12,955 nt of DNA from an uncultured Eubacteriales bacterium. GTDB taxonomy: Bacteria; Bacillota; Clostridia; Oscillospirales; CAG-272. The notes beneath the pieces are model-generated. The model had not been told where the DNA came from and did not search any database. It saw only the letters and a program-made list of their open reading frames with translations. The position numbers and the translations under genes were made by a program. The DNA is taken from NCBI GenBank assembly GCA_934477985.1, contig CAKSOR010000030.1:1-12955 (forward strand), given 5' to 3'. Of this stretch, positions 1-6,907 are shown one piece after another; position 1 is the stretch's first letter; each line of letters opens with the position of its first letter.

Positions 1-2897
1 CCGGTCACATTGGCGATACCTCTGCCATTGACCATGCCCAGCCTGAAGAACAGGCAGTTTTTGGTGCCCATGGTGAATGTACCGCCGGAGATGTTGGCAG
101 TGCCTTTATTGTCATTGTCCTTGCTGCCATTCAGGTCGAACATCACGCCGCCCGCGGTGAAGGTACCGCCCGTTACCGTGAGGGTGCCGCCATCCACATC
201 GAACATCCGACCGAGATCGTTGCTGATGGCGGAATATCTCGTTTCAAATTCGCCGCCGTCGATGGTGAAAGAGCCGCCCTCGGTAATCTTGAACATGGTG
301 CTGGCGATGAGCTTCTTTGTGAAATTCGCGTTGACCGTGCCGCCGCCGATCTCGAACATGGTGCCATCGACATTCATGCCGCCGCACTCGATGGTGGCAG
401 TGCCGCCGGTGTTTTTCAGGAAGTTGTTCGAGCCCGTGATGGCCATATCGGCCTCCACCGTCAGCGTTCCGGCGTTTTCAAAGGTCTGGCCGTCGCTGGC
501 AGAGCTCTGGTTGGCAAATCTGTCGCCCGTGAAAGGCTTGCCAGACACGGAGCCTTTCGTCAGGATGGCTGTAGAGCCGTCGCCCACCTTCAGAGCTTTC
601 AGACCGCGCAGTTCGCCGTTGGTCATGGTCAGCGTACTGCTGCCCTTCAGCTCCATGGCCATTCCGCCCCTGCTCCCCGCTTGCGCGGTACACGCCGCAA
701 CGATCGTGCCGCTGAGGTTGACCGTCGTGTTCTCCACAGAGATCAGCACATCGTTGTAGTCAGGAGCGTCCTCGTACCGCACCGTACCGCCGACCAAGTT
801 AAGGGTGCCGCCGGTGAGGGAGGCAAAGCCATACTGGCCATAGCTGCTTGCACACCAAGTGCCGCCATTGACGGTCACAGTGCCATTGCCGGTGAGGAAG
901 GTCGCATACGCGTTCGTCACGGTACTCGTGCCGCCGTTGAAGTTGACCGTTCCGCCGGCGTTATCGATACAGGAGAGTCTGCGGTATTTATCCTCCAGAT
1001 GAGTCACATTGCCGCTGTTGAGGTTCAGCGTCGCGCCGGCGGGAACCTGTGTCAGCCGGTGGGCGGAAATAGTACCGTTCTGCGCTGCGCTGTCATCCAT
1101 GATGGTCAGCGTTGCGCCCGTGCCCAGCTTGATGGCGGGGTCGCTGTTGTCCTTCTGTTCCTGATTGTTGTAAGCAGGCTCATAACCGATCCAGTTGTGG
1201 CCGTTCAGGCAGATGGTGACGTTGGCGTTATCCGGGATAACCAGCTGCCGGGTAGCCGTCACATCGTCTTGCAGGAAGTAGTGACCGGTATTCAGCGTAT
1301 CAGCAATGTTGGTCAGCACAGTGCAGTGTGTACCGTCATGTGTATGACCGTCCGCCTGCGCCGCTGTTACCGTATTATTCTCAAATACCTTTTTATAGCT
1401 GCCCATGATGGTCACGCAGTCAGCAGAGGGCACGCCCGTGGCAACCGTGCCGATGCCCGCAACCTGAACGTTCACCCGCAGGTCGTTCGCGGCATTCGAC
1501 ATTGCAATGCTCTTGCCCGCTGCCAGTGCGATCTGCGCGTTGCTGTTCACCTTGGCTGCGCCGCTGAGGGTCAAGCTGCCGTCATTCAGGTTGATGTTGC
1601 TGCCGTTGGAATAGGTACCGCCATCAATCTTCACCGCCGCGCCGGTGATGGTAACCGGGCTGTTGGTGGAGGTGCAATCGGTCAGGTTCAGCGTGCCGCC
1701 CTTTGCCGTGATGGCACTGCCGGTGAGGGTACTGCCGGTGAGAGTTACCGTGCCGTTCTTCACCAGGATAGGCGTGTTGGAGAAGTTCTTCGCGGAGGTG
1801 AAAGTGCCGCCATTGGTGGACACCGAGGAGCCGTTCATATCCACGTTCACGATGACAGTGCTGTTGAGGTTGATAATCGCACCGTTATTTTCACTGCCCT
1901 TGCCCGTGACTGTACCGTTCACCGTCAGCGTACTTTTTATCCGAATCTCAACGGCGGGGCCGTTGTTGTTCGTCACCGAGCCCGCCTGCGGGTCGGTGTA
2001 TAGTTGTCCATTATCTACGATTTGTACTTTGCAGCCCTCATCGATGACCAGAGCCGCCGAGCTTGTGCTATTGCCGATGACGGGGCTGCAGATGGTCATG
2101 TCCGCGGTGGTCATGATGGCCGAGCCCTCGCCCTCCGCCACGATGGTGGGATAGCTCTCTCTCTTAGAAAACGAGGGTGCGCTGCTGGAATAGTTCAGAT
2201 TCACCGTGCCGTTGTTGTAGAGCGCCATATAGGTCGAGTTGGTGGAGGTGTTCTTCACCACGCCGGGACCATTGATGGTCAGTGTGCCCCCACTTTGGTT
2301 GTTGATGGTTTTCGGACCGGCGGAGGTGATGGTGCCGTGGCGGCCGCCGTCCATCTGGACGTTCCATGTGAACGTACCTCTGTTTTCGATGGCAGTGGCC
2401 GCTCCGCCGTCAATGTTGAGCCTGCAAAAGCCATCGGAGCCGCTCGAATTCTTGTAATCCACGAAGTCCAGCTTAGCGGTCGGGTAGTTTTGGATAACCG
2501 TCGCGAACGTCGATGTGCCGGTGTAGCGGATGGTACTGTAGTTTCCACTGAAAGCCATGCAGTTTTGCAGGTGCAACGTACCGCTGTTTTCAATCATGTT
2601 GAATTCGCCGCTGGCGGTCAGGTCAAAGCCGTGCAGGCAGAGCGTGACCTCCGCATCCGCGGGAATTTTGATAGGCTTGGTCAGCACCAGATCACGGCTC
2701 AGGTAGTAGTGGCCGCTCTTCAGCGTGCCGCCGCCTGTCAAAGCGGTATAGGTCGCGCCGTCCGTGTGGGAGGTATTGTTCTGAGGAGCATAGGTTACCT
2801 GACCTTTGTTGTCAAAGGTCAGCTCGCCGTCAGTGGAGGTAAACACAGGTCTCAGATTTGTATTAGTGCCCGGGTTTTTGATAATATCGCCCGTCTG
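1..2897 (-). CDS. Distal part of large secreted beta-helix adhesin-like protein (partial, no own start)
   Basis: This is the continuation, in exactly the same frame, of the surface protein that starts at 4697, after two amber codons. All triplets from 2897 to 3 are open, and the frame runs off the left window edge, so at least 965 more residues are encoded. There is no ATG, GTG or TTG with a ribosome binding site just after the second amber codon, so it does not look like a separate gene. The sequence is a long series of short strands with GGT, NGG and 'L-T-I-x-G-G' turns rich in Thr, Asn, Gly and Ser, typical of right-handed beta-helix (pectate-lyase-like or autotransporter-like) surface proteins. 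It holds modules 2 and 3 of the 'HTDG ... CLNGH' repeat. Likely role: cell-surface adhesion or glycan binding (inferred). No cell-wall anchor is visible because the C-terminus lies outside the window. It is either translated by amber readthrough or is the dead remainder of a pseudogene. Confidence 0.75.
1182..1346 (-). repeat. Adhesin repeat module 3 (HTHDGTH ... CLNGHNW)
   Basis: This reads HTHDGTHCTVLT, then NTGHYFLQDDV, then IPDNANVTICLNGHNWIGY. It is the third copy of the module and is closer to module 2 than to module 1. It is again followed by beta-helix strands (TLTIMDDSA, TLNLNSGNV). Confidence 0.7.
2613..2768 (-). repeat. Adhesin repeat module 2 (HTDG ... CLHGFDL)
   Basis: Translated in the adhesin frame past the amber codons, this reads HTDGATYTALT, then SGHYYLSRDLVL, then IPADAEVTLCLHGFDLTA. 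It aligns by eye with modules 1 and 3: T-x-L-T, G-H-Y-x-L-x-x-D, I-P-x-x-A-x-V-T-x-C-L-x-G. It begins a new beta-helix segment shortly after the amber pair. Confidence 0.7.
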
Positions 2898-2957
2898 CTA
2901 ACAGGAGATGTTGATCTTGGAATTGTTTGTACTAAGATTCTCGCCGATGGTAATCTA
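2898..2957 (-). other. Two in-frame amber codons, 57 bases apart, inside the adhesin frame
   Basis: TAG occurs at 2957-2955 (after ...LKDGQ) and at 2900-2898 (after ...SKINISC, before QTGDII). The 18 codons between them (ITIGENLSTN NSKINISC) read as ordinary beta-helix protein, and the frame is unbroken on both sides. A single base change from CAG or AAG would account for each. No TAA or TGA occurs in this frame from 4697 to 1. Confidence 0.9.
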
Positions 2958-4697
2958 CTGACCGTCTTTCAGCGCTATGCTGCAATTGACCGCGCCGTCC
3001 ACGGTGATGGTGTCGGCGCTGCCGGCCGTGCGTACCGTGCCGGTGACGGTGGTATCCTTGAGGGTTAAGCTGCTCTCGGAGTCGCGCCAGCCGGCAGGGT
3101 CGATGGTTACATCGCCGTTGACGGTGACACCGCTCAGGCTTACCGTGCTCCGCTCTACTGTTTCCGTTTGCCAGATATAGAATTCGCTGGCTTTGATACT
3201 GCCGACGGTGGTATTCTCGATGGTGATGTTCCGACCGCCGACCACAGTATCGTGCAGGTTGCTGTTTATAATGGTAACGTCCCGGTTTTCGGGCAAATCA
3301 CTATTGTACATGTTCAGCGTGCCGGTCAAAATCGTGCTGTCTTTGATGGTCACATTGGCTGCGCCGGAAATTTCGCCGATGGTGCAGCTTTCAATAGGAT
3401 TCTTATAGTCTGCGTTTGCCTCCAACTTCGTGATGTTGGTATTCACCAGAGATTGGATGGTGGTTGCCTCATCAGCACCTTTCAGAACGCCGTTGATGAT
3501 CACTTTATCGCCGTTCTTCGTGCCGATAGTCATATCAGACGCGTAGACATCGCCGGTAATCTTGCTGCCGCCGGCAATGGTGAGGGTTGCATGGCGGGCG
3601 GCTGCGATGGCGGCCTGACCGCGCTGCGCCTCCACTGCGCCGCCGTAGATATTGATATGTCCGGCATTGTAGTCATTAGAATAATCCTGATGATACTCTG
3701 CCGTGATAACCGAGCCTTTGGGATTCTCGCTTTTGAGGGTGCCGCCGTACAGATTCACGATGCCGCCCTCCAGTCTCTCCTCCACGAGCCATGTATTGCT
3801 GTCCACCACCTCGGCAACACCGCCGGTCTGCGTCGGTTCGTTCGGATTCACCTTGGCAACAATGGCGCCGGTGCCGACACAGTCGCAGAAGGTCACTGTG
3901 CCGCCCGGTTCTGCCCTGAACAGAGCCAGTCCGTTAAAGGTATAGCCTTTCAGCGTATGGCCGTTCATACAGATTATGATGTGCTGCCCTGCCTTCGCAG
4001 AAACGATATAGCTGCTGCTGTTTTCAGGTTCGATATCCTCATCCAGATAGAACCGGTAAGTACCCGCCGGATAGGGGCTCTCACCTTCATCTTGTTTAGC
4101 CTTCGGGTTATATATCTTCGACTGGATTGCGGTTCCGTAGGTATCCGTTGTCAGCGCGGTCCAACCAGTGTGATCCGTATGTTCATGTGCGTTAGTCTCC
4201 GCAATCACAACCGGCCCATTTGCGCCTTCTGCGCCGGAAAGCGCCAGCATTGCGTTAACGGCTGCATTATAACGGGTCAGCTCCAGCTTATCTGACTGCT
4301 CATCGGTCAGACCTGCCTTGGCCTCGTCAATGGCGTCCAGCTGCGCAGAAACCTCCTCAGCGTTCTCCGCCGTAATGCCGTCTGCGTCCGGCAGCTCGTT
4401 GATCAGCTGCTGCACCGCAGCAACCGCCGTATCCGTTTCCGGTGCGGTCGGCTCTTCCGAAGATTGTTCCCCGTCCGGCGCCTGTTCTTCGTCCGGCGAG
4501 TCGGATTCCGGAACGACCTGTTCCTGTTCCGTCTGTCCTGCCGGCACGTCAGTGCTGTTGTTCTCGGCTGCCAGCGCCATCGTCGGCAGCGTACTCAGGC
4601 ACATCGTCAAACTCAAAAAGAGAGCAATGACCTTTTTGCCCCAACGGGTATCCGTTGGGTCTTGGGGAGCTCCCCATGCCAATTTGTGTTTTCTCAT
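2955..4697 (-). CDS. N-terminal part of large secreted beta-helix adhesin-like protein, ends at in-frame amber
   Basis: 580 codons up to the first TAG. The ATG start is preceded by AGGAG five bases upstream. Residues 1-44 are a signal peptide with a long basic n-region, a hydrophobic core (VIALFLSLTMCLSTLPTM, about 23-40) and an ALA-AE cleavage site. Residues 45-90 are an acidic Glu, Ser, Pro and Asp-rich linker. Residues 91-155 form a predicted helical module ('VQQLINELP ... LTDEQSDKLELTRYNAAV') of a kind often found near the N-terminus of Firmicutes surface proteins. Residues 171-251 are the first HTDH ... CMNGHTLKG module, and the rest is beta-helix repeats with G-G-T turns. It follows the LytTR regulator by 44 bases on the same strand, so the two are probably cotranscribed. 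The reading frame is preserved beyond the stop to the window edge. If translation really ends at 2955, the product would be a secreted, unanchored fragment. The exact ligand is unknown. Confidence 0.85.
   Translation of the reverse strand: MRKHKLAWGAPQDPTDTRWGKKVIALFLSLTMCLSTLPTMALAAENNSTDVPAGQTEQEQVVPESDSPDEEQAPDGEQSSEEPTAPETDTAVAAVQQLINELPDADGITAENAEEVSAQLDAIDEAKAGLTDEQSDKLELTRYNAAVNAMLALSGAEGANGPVVIAETNAHEHTDHTGWTALTTDTYGTAIQSKIYNPKAKQDEGESPYPAGTYRFYLDEDIEPENSSSYIVSAKAGQHIIICMNGHTLKGYTFNGLALFRAEPGGTVTFCDCVGTGAIVAKVNPNEPTQTGGVAEVVDSNTWLVEERLEGGIVNLYGGTLKSENPKGSVITAEYHQDYSNDYNAGHINIYGGAVEAQRGQAAIAAARHATLTIAGGSKITGDVYASDMTIGTKNGDKVIINGVLKGADEATTIQSLVNTNITKLEANADYKNPIESCTIGEISGAANVTIKDSTILTGTLNMYNSDLPENRDVTIINSNLHDTVVGGRNITIENTTVGSIKASEFYIWQTETVERSTVSLSGVTVNGDVTIDPAGWRDSESSLTLKDTTVTGTVRTAGSADTITVDGAVNCSIALKDGQ
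3945..4187 (-). repeat. Adhesin repeat module 1 (HTDH ... MNGHTLKG)
   Basis: Residues 171-251 of the adhesin. The pattern is an H-x-H-T-D-H start, then T-A-L-T, then G-T-Y-R-F-Y-L-D-E-D-I, then a short hydrophobic strand ending in C-M-N-G-H-T-L-K-G. It has the same layout as the two downstream modules but carries a longer insert between T-A-L-T and the YRFYL strand. Confidence 0.7.
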
Positions 4698-4741
4698 ATT
4701 TTCTCCTACTTGAAGACTATTTCCGGCTGCAAATGCAGCAA

Positions 4742-5542
4742 TCAGACAAGTTGTTCCAGCATTTTTGCGAAATACCGCAGCTTGGCGTTGTGCGCGTCAC
4801 CGCTGTCCTCTGCAAATTTCATCTCTGCAATGTCGAACAGCAGGCAGCCGCAATGCCCGGGCTGGGTCGGAAAGCAGATAATTTTCAAAAAAGTGTCGAT
4901 CTCCGGGCTGTGGGCGATCATTACGAGTGTTTCACCGTAGAGTGCGGCGCGTTCGTAGTTTTTCAGCCACTTGCTGTCCATGTTGGGAAACACGCTGCGG
5001 AACGAGCGCCCGATCAGCTCATGCAGCGGCGTCTTTTCCAACCGCGCAAGCGCGGGATTGGCATATCGGAAAATCCAGTCGACAGCGTTTTTGTCCTCAT
5101 CGAGCACCATTTCAATATCAGTGAACGCAATCGGCAGCGTATCAAAGCAGCGGTACTGTGCATGCAGCTCGTCATCGGGCACAGACAGCGTTTCGCTGCC
5201 AATGTTGTTAATCAGCCGCACCCGCTTTTCGTTCAGCTCGGCAATCAACTCCTTCTTCTTCCGGGCAACATAGCTGATCCGTTCGCCGTTGTTCAGGTTG
5301 ATCTTGTCTGTAATGTTATGAATGGCCATCACCGACACCAGCCTGCTGCGATGGGGCTTGAGAAAGCCGTCCCCCAGTTTACTTTCCAGCTTTTCCAAAG
5401 TCATGCGTGTCTTGTAGGTTTTCCCGCCGGAGGTATGAATCTCCGCAATGTTCTCACTGATGTTGATGTAAAGAATCGTGCGGATATCCAGTCCAATGTC
5501 CTGCCGGTCGGAGCGAATGGTAAGCAGATTCGTGTTCTGCAA
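4742..5542 (-). CDS. LytTR DNA-binding regulator with C-terminal PAS-like domain
   Basis: 266 residues. I chose the TTG start because AGAGGTG lies six bases upstream and no in-frame ATG exists near the N-terminus; the frame closes with TGA. Residues about 10-105 are a LytTR (AlgR/AgrA-type) domain: the IDIRTILYINISENIAEIHT strand set, the 'TLEKLESKLGDGFLKPHRSRLVSV' core with the family-typical F-x-x-x-HRS-x-LV, then a basic tail. Residues about 130-240 look like a PAS-type sensor ('FDTLPIAFTDIEMVLDEDKN', 'RYANPALARLEKTPLHELIGRSF', 'LLFDIAEM'). No receiver domain is present, so control is probably by ligand or redox sensing through the PAS part rather than by phosphorylation (inference). Most LytTR regulators carry the sensor N-terminally; here the order is reversed. 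It sits just upstream of the adhesin and probably regulates that operon. Confidence 0.85.
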   Translation of the reverse strand: MQNTNLLTIRSDRQDIGLDIRTILYINISENIAEIHTSGGKTYKTRMTLEKLESKLGDGFLKPHRSRLVSVMAIHNITDKINLNNGERISYVARKKKELIAELNEKRVRLINNIGSETLSVPDDELHAQYRCFDTLPIAFTDIEMVLDEDKNAVDWIFRYANPALARLEKTPLHELIGRSFRSVFPNMDSKWLKNYERAALYGETLVMIAHSPEIDTFLKIICFPTQPGHCGCLLFDIAEMKFAEDSGDAHNAKLRYFAKMLEQLV

Positions 5543-5568
5543 TCAGGTCACCTCTCTTGTCTTACACA

Positions 5569-5594
5569 TGCATCAGCGTGTTTGTCCTGATGCA
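5569..5594. promoter_or_regulatory. Inverted repeat in the LytTR leader
   Basis: TGCATCAG at 5569-5576 and CTGATGCA at 5587-5594 form a perfect 8-bp inverted repeat with a 10-base loop. It lies between the predicted transcription start and the ribosome binding site, so it could be an RNA hairpin affecting translation or a protein-binding operator. Confidence 0.5.
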
Positions 5595-5616
5595 GATTTA
5601 CATTTTCGTCTTCATT

Positions 5617-5625
5617 ATTATAGCA
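5617..5625 (-). promoter_or_regulatory. Extended -10 promoter of the LytTR-adhesin unit
   Basis: On the minus strand this reads TGCTATAAT, a perfect extended -10 element. The -35 region about 17 bases upstream is poor (GTTTAT-like), which is usual for extended -10 promoters and leaves room for activation. Transcription would start near 5610, giving a leader of about 68 bases before the TTG start. Confidence 0.6.
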
Positions 5626-5648
5626 TAATGTCTGCTGAATAAACCCGG

Positions 5649-5671
5649 AAGCCTTGAAAAATACAAGGCTT
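5649..5671. repeat. Short perfect hairpin
   Basis: AAGCCTTG at 5649-5656 and CAAGGCTT at 5664-5671 are exact inverted copies with a 7-base A-rich loop. No clear U-tract follows on either strand, so a terminator role is uncertain. Confidence 0.45.
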
Positions 5672-5693
5672 TCAAGGTCAAATGCCTTTGTTC

Positions 5694-5737
5694 AAGTGCA
5701 AGGATTTTGCCCAAACAGGCGCAAAATCCTTGCACTT
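5694..5737. repeat. Strong perfect hairpin with 17-bp arms
   Basis: AAGTGCAAGGATTTTGC at 5694-5710 is exactly complementary to 5721-5737, with a 10-base loop. It is the longest perfect inverted repeat I see in the window. It lies upstream of the LytTR promoter, where no gene obviously ends. Possible identities are a bidirectional terminator, an end of a decayed mobile element, or a dispersed palindromic repeat. Confidence 0.6.
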
Positions 5738-6085
5738 TCTATTGGCACGGCTCGCCGAACCGACTGAACTATGCATTACATCAGTGGCTTAACTCCATAA
5801 AAACGGTTAGAAAAGCCGCTTTAGAGGAATTCCACCCACTCCGCCGTTTTAAGCCTGTAAACCATGTGTTCGCAGGCCGTAAATTTGCTCATTTCAAGAG
5901 AAAATCACCTGCGTTTTCTCTCTTTCGTGCCTTCCTTTTTTGGGTAAGACAATACCGCACAATTTAGGAAGAGCGGATGTGCGAATGTCGGTATGGCATA
6001 AAAGTTGGTCTGTTTATTCTCGATTTCGTGTTGAATGCACATATATATTTGTCGAATCGAAAAAACGCTTGACAATCCGATGGAA
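5738..6085. other. Gene-poor stretch, no convincing gene
   Basis: An 86-codon open frame (5707-5967, plus strand, TTG start) runs through here, beginning 'MPKQAQNPCTFYWHGSPNRL'. It is rich in Arg, Lys, Phe and His and starts inside the hairpin without a good ribosome binding site. I recognise no family, and it is probably not a gene. The remainder up to the intron fragment is AT-richer and shows no RNA gene. Confidence 0.4.
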
Positions 6086-6748
6086 CTATGCTATTGGGAG
6101 ATGAACAGCAGAGGAGTGAAGCTGGTTCGGTATGCGGACGACATTGTGGTGTTTGCCAAGAGTAAGCGCGCGGCAGAGCGACAGCTGGAATCCTGCCGGA
6201 AGTATCTGGAAGGCAAGCTGAGACTGAAAATGAACGCGGAAAAGAGCAAGGCGACCAGCGTATTCGCACAGAAGAATCTCAAGTTTCTTGGATTCTGCCT
6301 GGGCAAGAATGGAAGCGGCGTCTATATCCGTGCGCACCAAAGGTCACTTAACAAGGCAAAAGAAAAGCTGAAGCTTCTTACAAAGCGCAATCGCGGACGC
6401 AATGTCCGTAGCGTGATGCAGGAAGTAAAAGTATTTATCCGTGGCTGGATTGGCTATTTTCGTGTAGCCGATATGAAGCGGACGATGATGTCCTGGGATG
6501 AATGGCTTCGGCGCAGGTTCCGGATGTACATCTGGAAGCAGTGGAAGAAACCCAAAACGAAGGTGACCAATCTAAGAAAGCTGGGCATCCCGGCTGACAA
6601 GGCTTACCAGTGGGGGAATTCCAGACTGGGCTACTGGCGTATTGCCGGAAGTCCGGTATTGAAATGTTCCATTACAAACGAAAGACTCGCGGCAGCGGGA
6701 TACTTTAGTATCTGGAGCTGCTACGAGTCCTTGCACTTATGCGGTTGA
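6035..6748 (+). pseudogene. Group II intron reverse transcriptase/maturase, 5'-truncated
   Basis: The frame is open for 237 codons, but recognisable homology begins only near 6089 ('YWEMNSRGVKLVRYADD'). The YADD catalytic motif of the reverse transcriptase is present, followed by the C-terminal palm and thumb ('NLKFLGFCLGKNGSGVYIRA') and a maturase/X-like region ('VKVFIRGWIGYFRVADMKR', 'WLRRRFRMYIWKQWKKPKTK', 'WGNSRLGYWRIAGS'). Full-length intron proteins of this type are roughly 420-450 residues. The N-terminal half (RT blocks 0-4) is missing, and a TGA lies just upstream of the ATG, so the protein cannot be an active reverse transcriptase. The TGA stop overlaps the start of domain V. A diversity-generating reverse transcriptase is unlikely, because those lack this maturase region and a downstream domain V. 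Confidence 0.85.
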
Positions 6749-6821
6749 ACCGCCGTGTACCGGTCGTACGCACGGTGGTGTGAGAGGTCGGCTCTCGAGG
6801 TTGGAGAGCCTCCTACTCGAT
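6747..6821 (+). ncRNA. Group II intron domains V and VI (3' end of intron)
   Basis: Domain V: CCGCCGTG at 6750-6757 pairs with CACGGTGG at 6771-6778, and an upper GTAC/GTAC stem (6757-6760 with 6766-6769) closes a short loop. Domain VI: GGCTCTC at 6790-6796 pairs with GAGAGCC at 6804-6810, and a basal stem follows, with the probable branch-point A in CCTACTCGAT. The intron's 3' end is at about 6821. Its 5' domains I-III are absent, so it cannot splice by itself. Confidence 0.75.
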
Positions 6822-6862
6822 TAAGTAAATAAGCAGATTGTGCAAATTCGTCAGAAAAAACA

Positions 6863-6891
6863 TTGAAATCTCTCGAAAGATGATGTATAAT
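6863..6891 (+). promoter_or_regulatory. Consensus sigma-A-type promoter facing the 3' end of the AraC gene
   Basis: TTGAAA at 6863-6868, a 17-base spacer, and TATAAT at 6886-6891. The spacer holds the near-palindrome TCTCTCGAAAGA at 6869-6880 (5 of 6 pairs). Transcription would start near 6898 and run antisense through the AraC-family gene; no plus-strand gene begins in the next 870 bases. Confidence 0.55.
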
Positions 6892-6907
6892 TTAACCACA
6901 GAGAAGC

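Noticed and set aside
2898..2957. Phase variation by slipped-strand repeat in the adhesin
   Set aside because: There is no homopolymer or short tandem repeat at the stops and no frame change; both are single in-frame amber codons.
1182..4187. CRISPR or tandem DNA repeats in the adhesin region
   Set aside because: The repetition is at the protein level (GGT turns and three modules); no regularly spaced identical DNA repeats are present.
681..4295. Long plus-strand open frames opposite the adhesin (681-2003, 2004-3068, 3168-4295)
   Set aside because: They lack ribosome binding sites and recognisable domains. They are mirror frames produced by the GC-rich, repetitive, stop-poor adhesin sequence, whose minus-strand frame gives a coherent beta-helix protein.
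5707..5967. 86-codon open frame as a gene
   Set aside because: It starts at TTG inside a strong hairpin without a clear ribosome binding site, and I recognise no domain.
6035..6748. Diversity-generating retroelement acting on the nearby adhesin
   Set aside because: The reverse transcriptase fragment carries a maturase region and is followed by group II domains V and VI. No template/variable repeat pair was seen, and its N-terminal half is missing.
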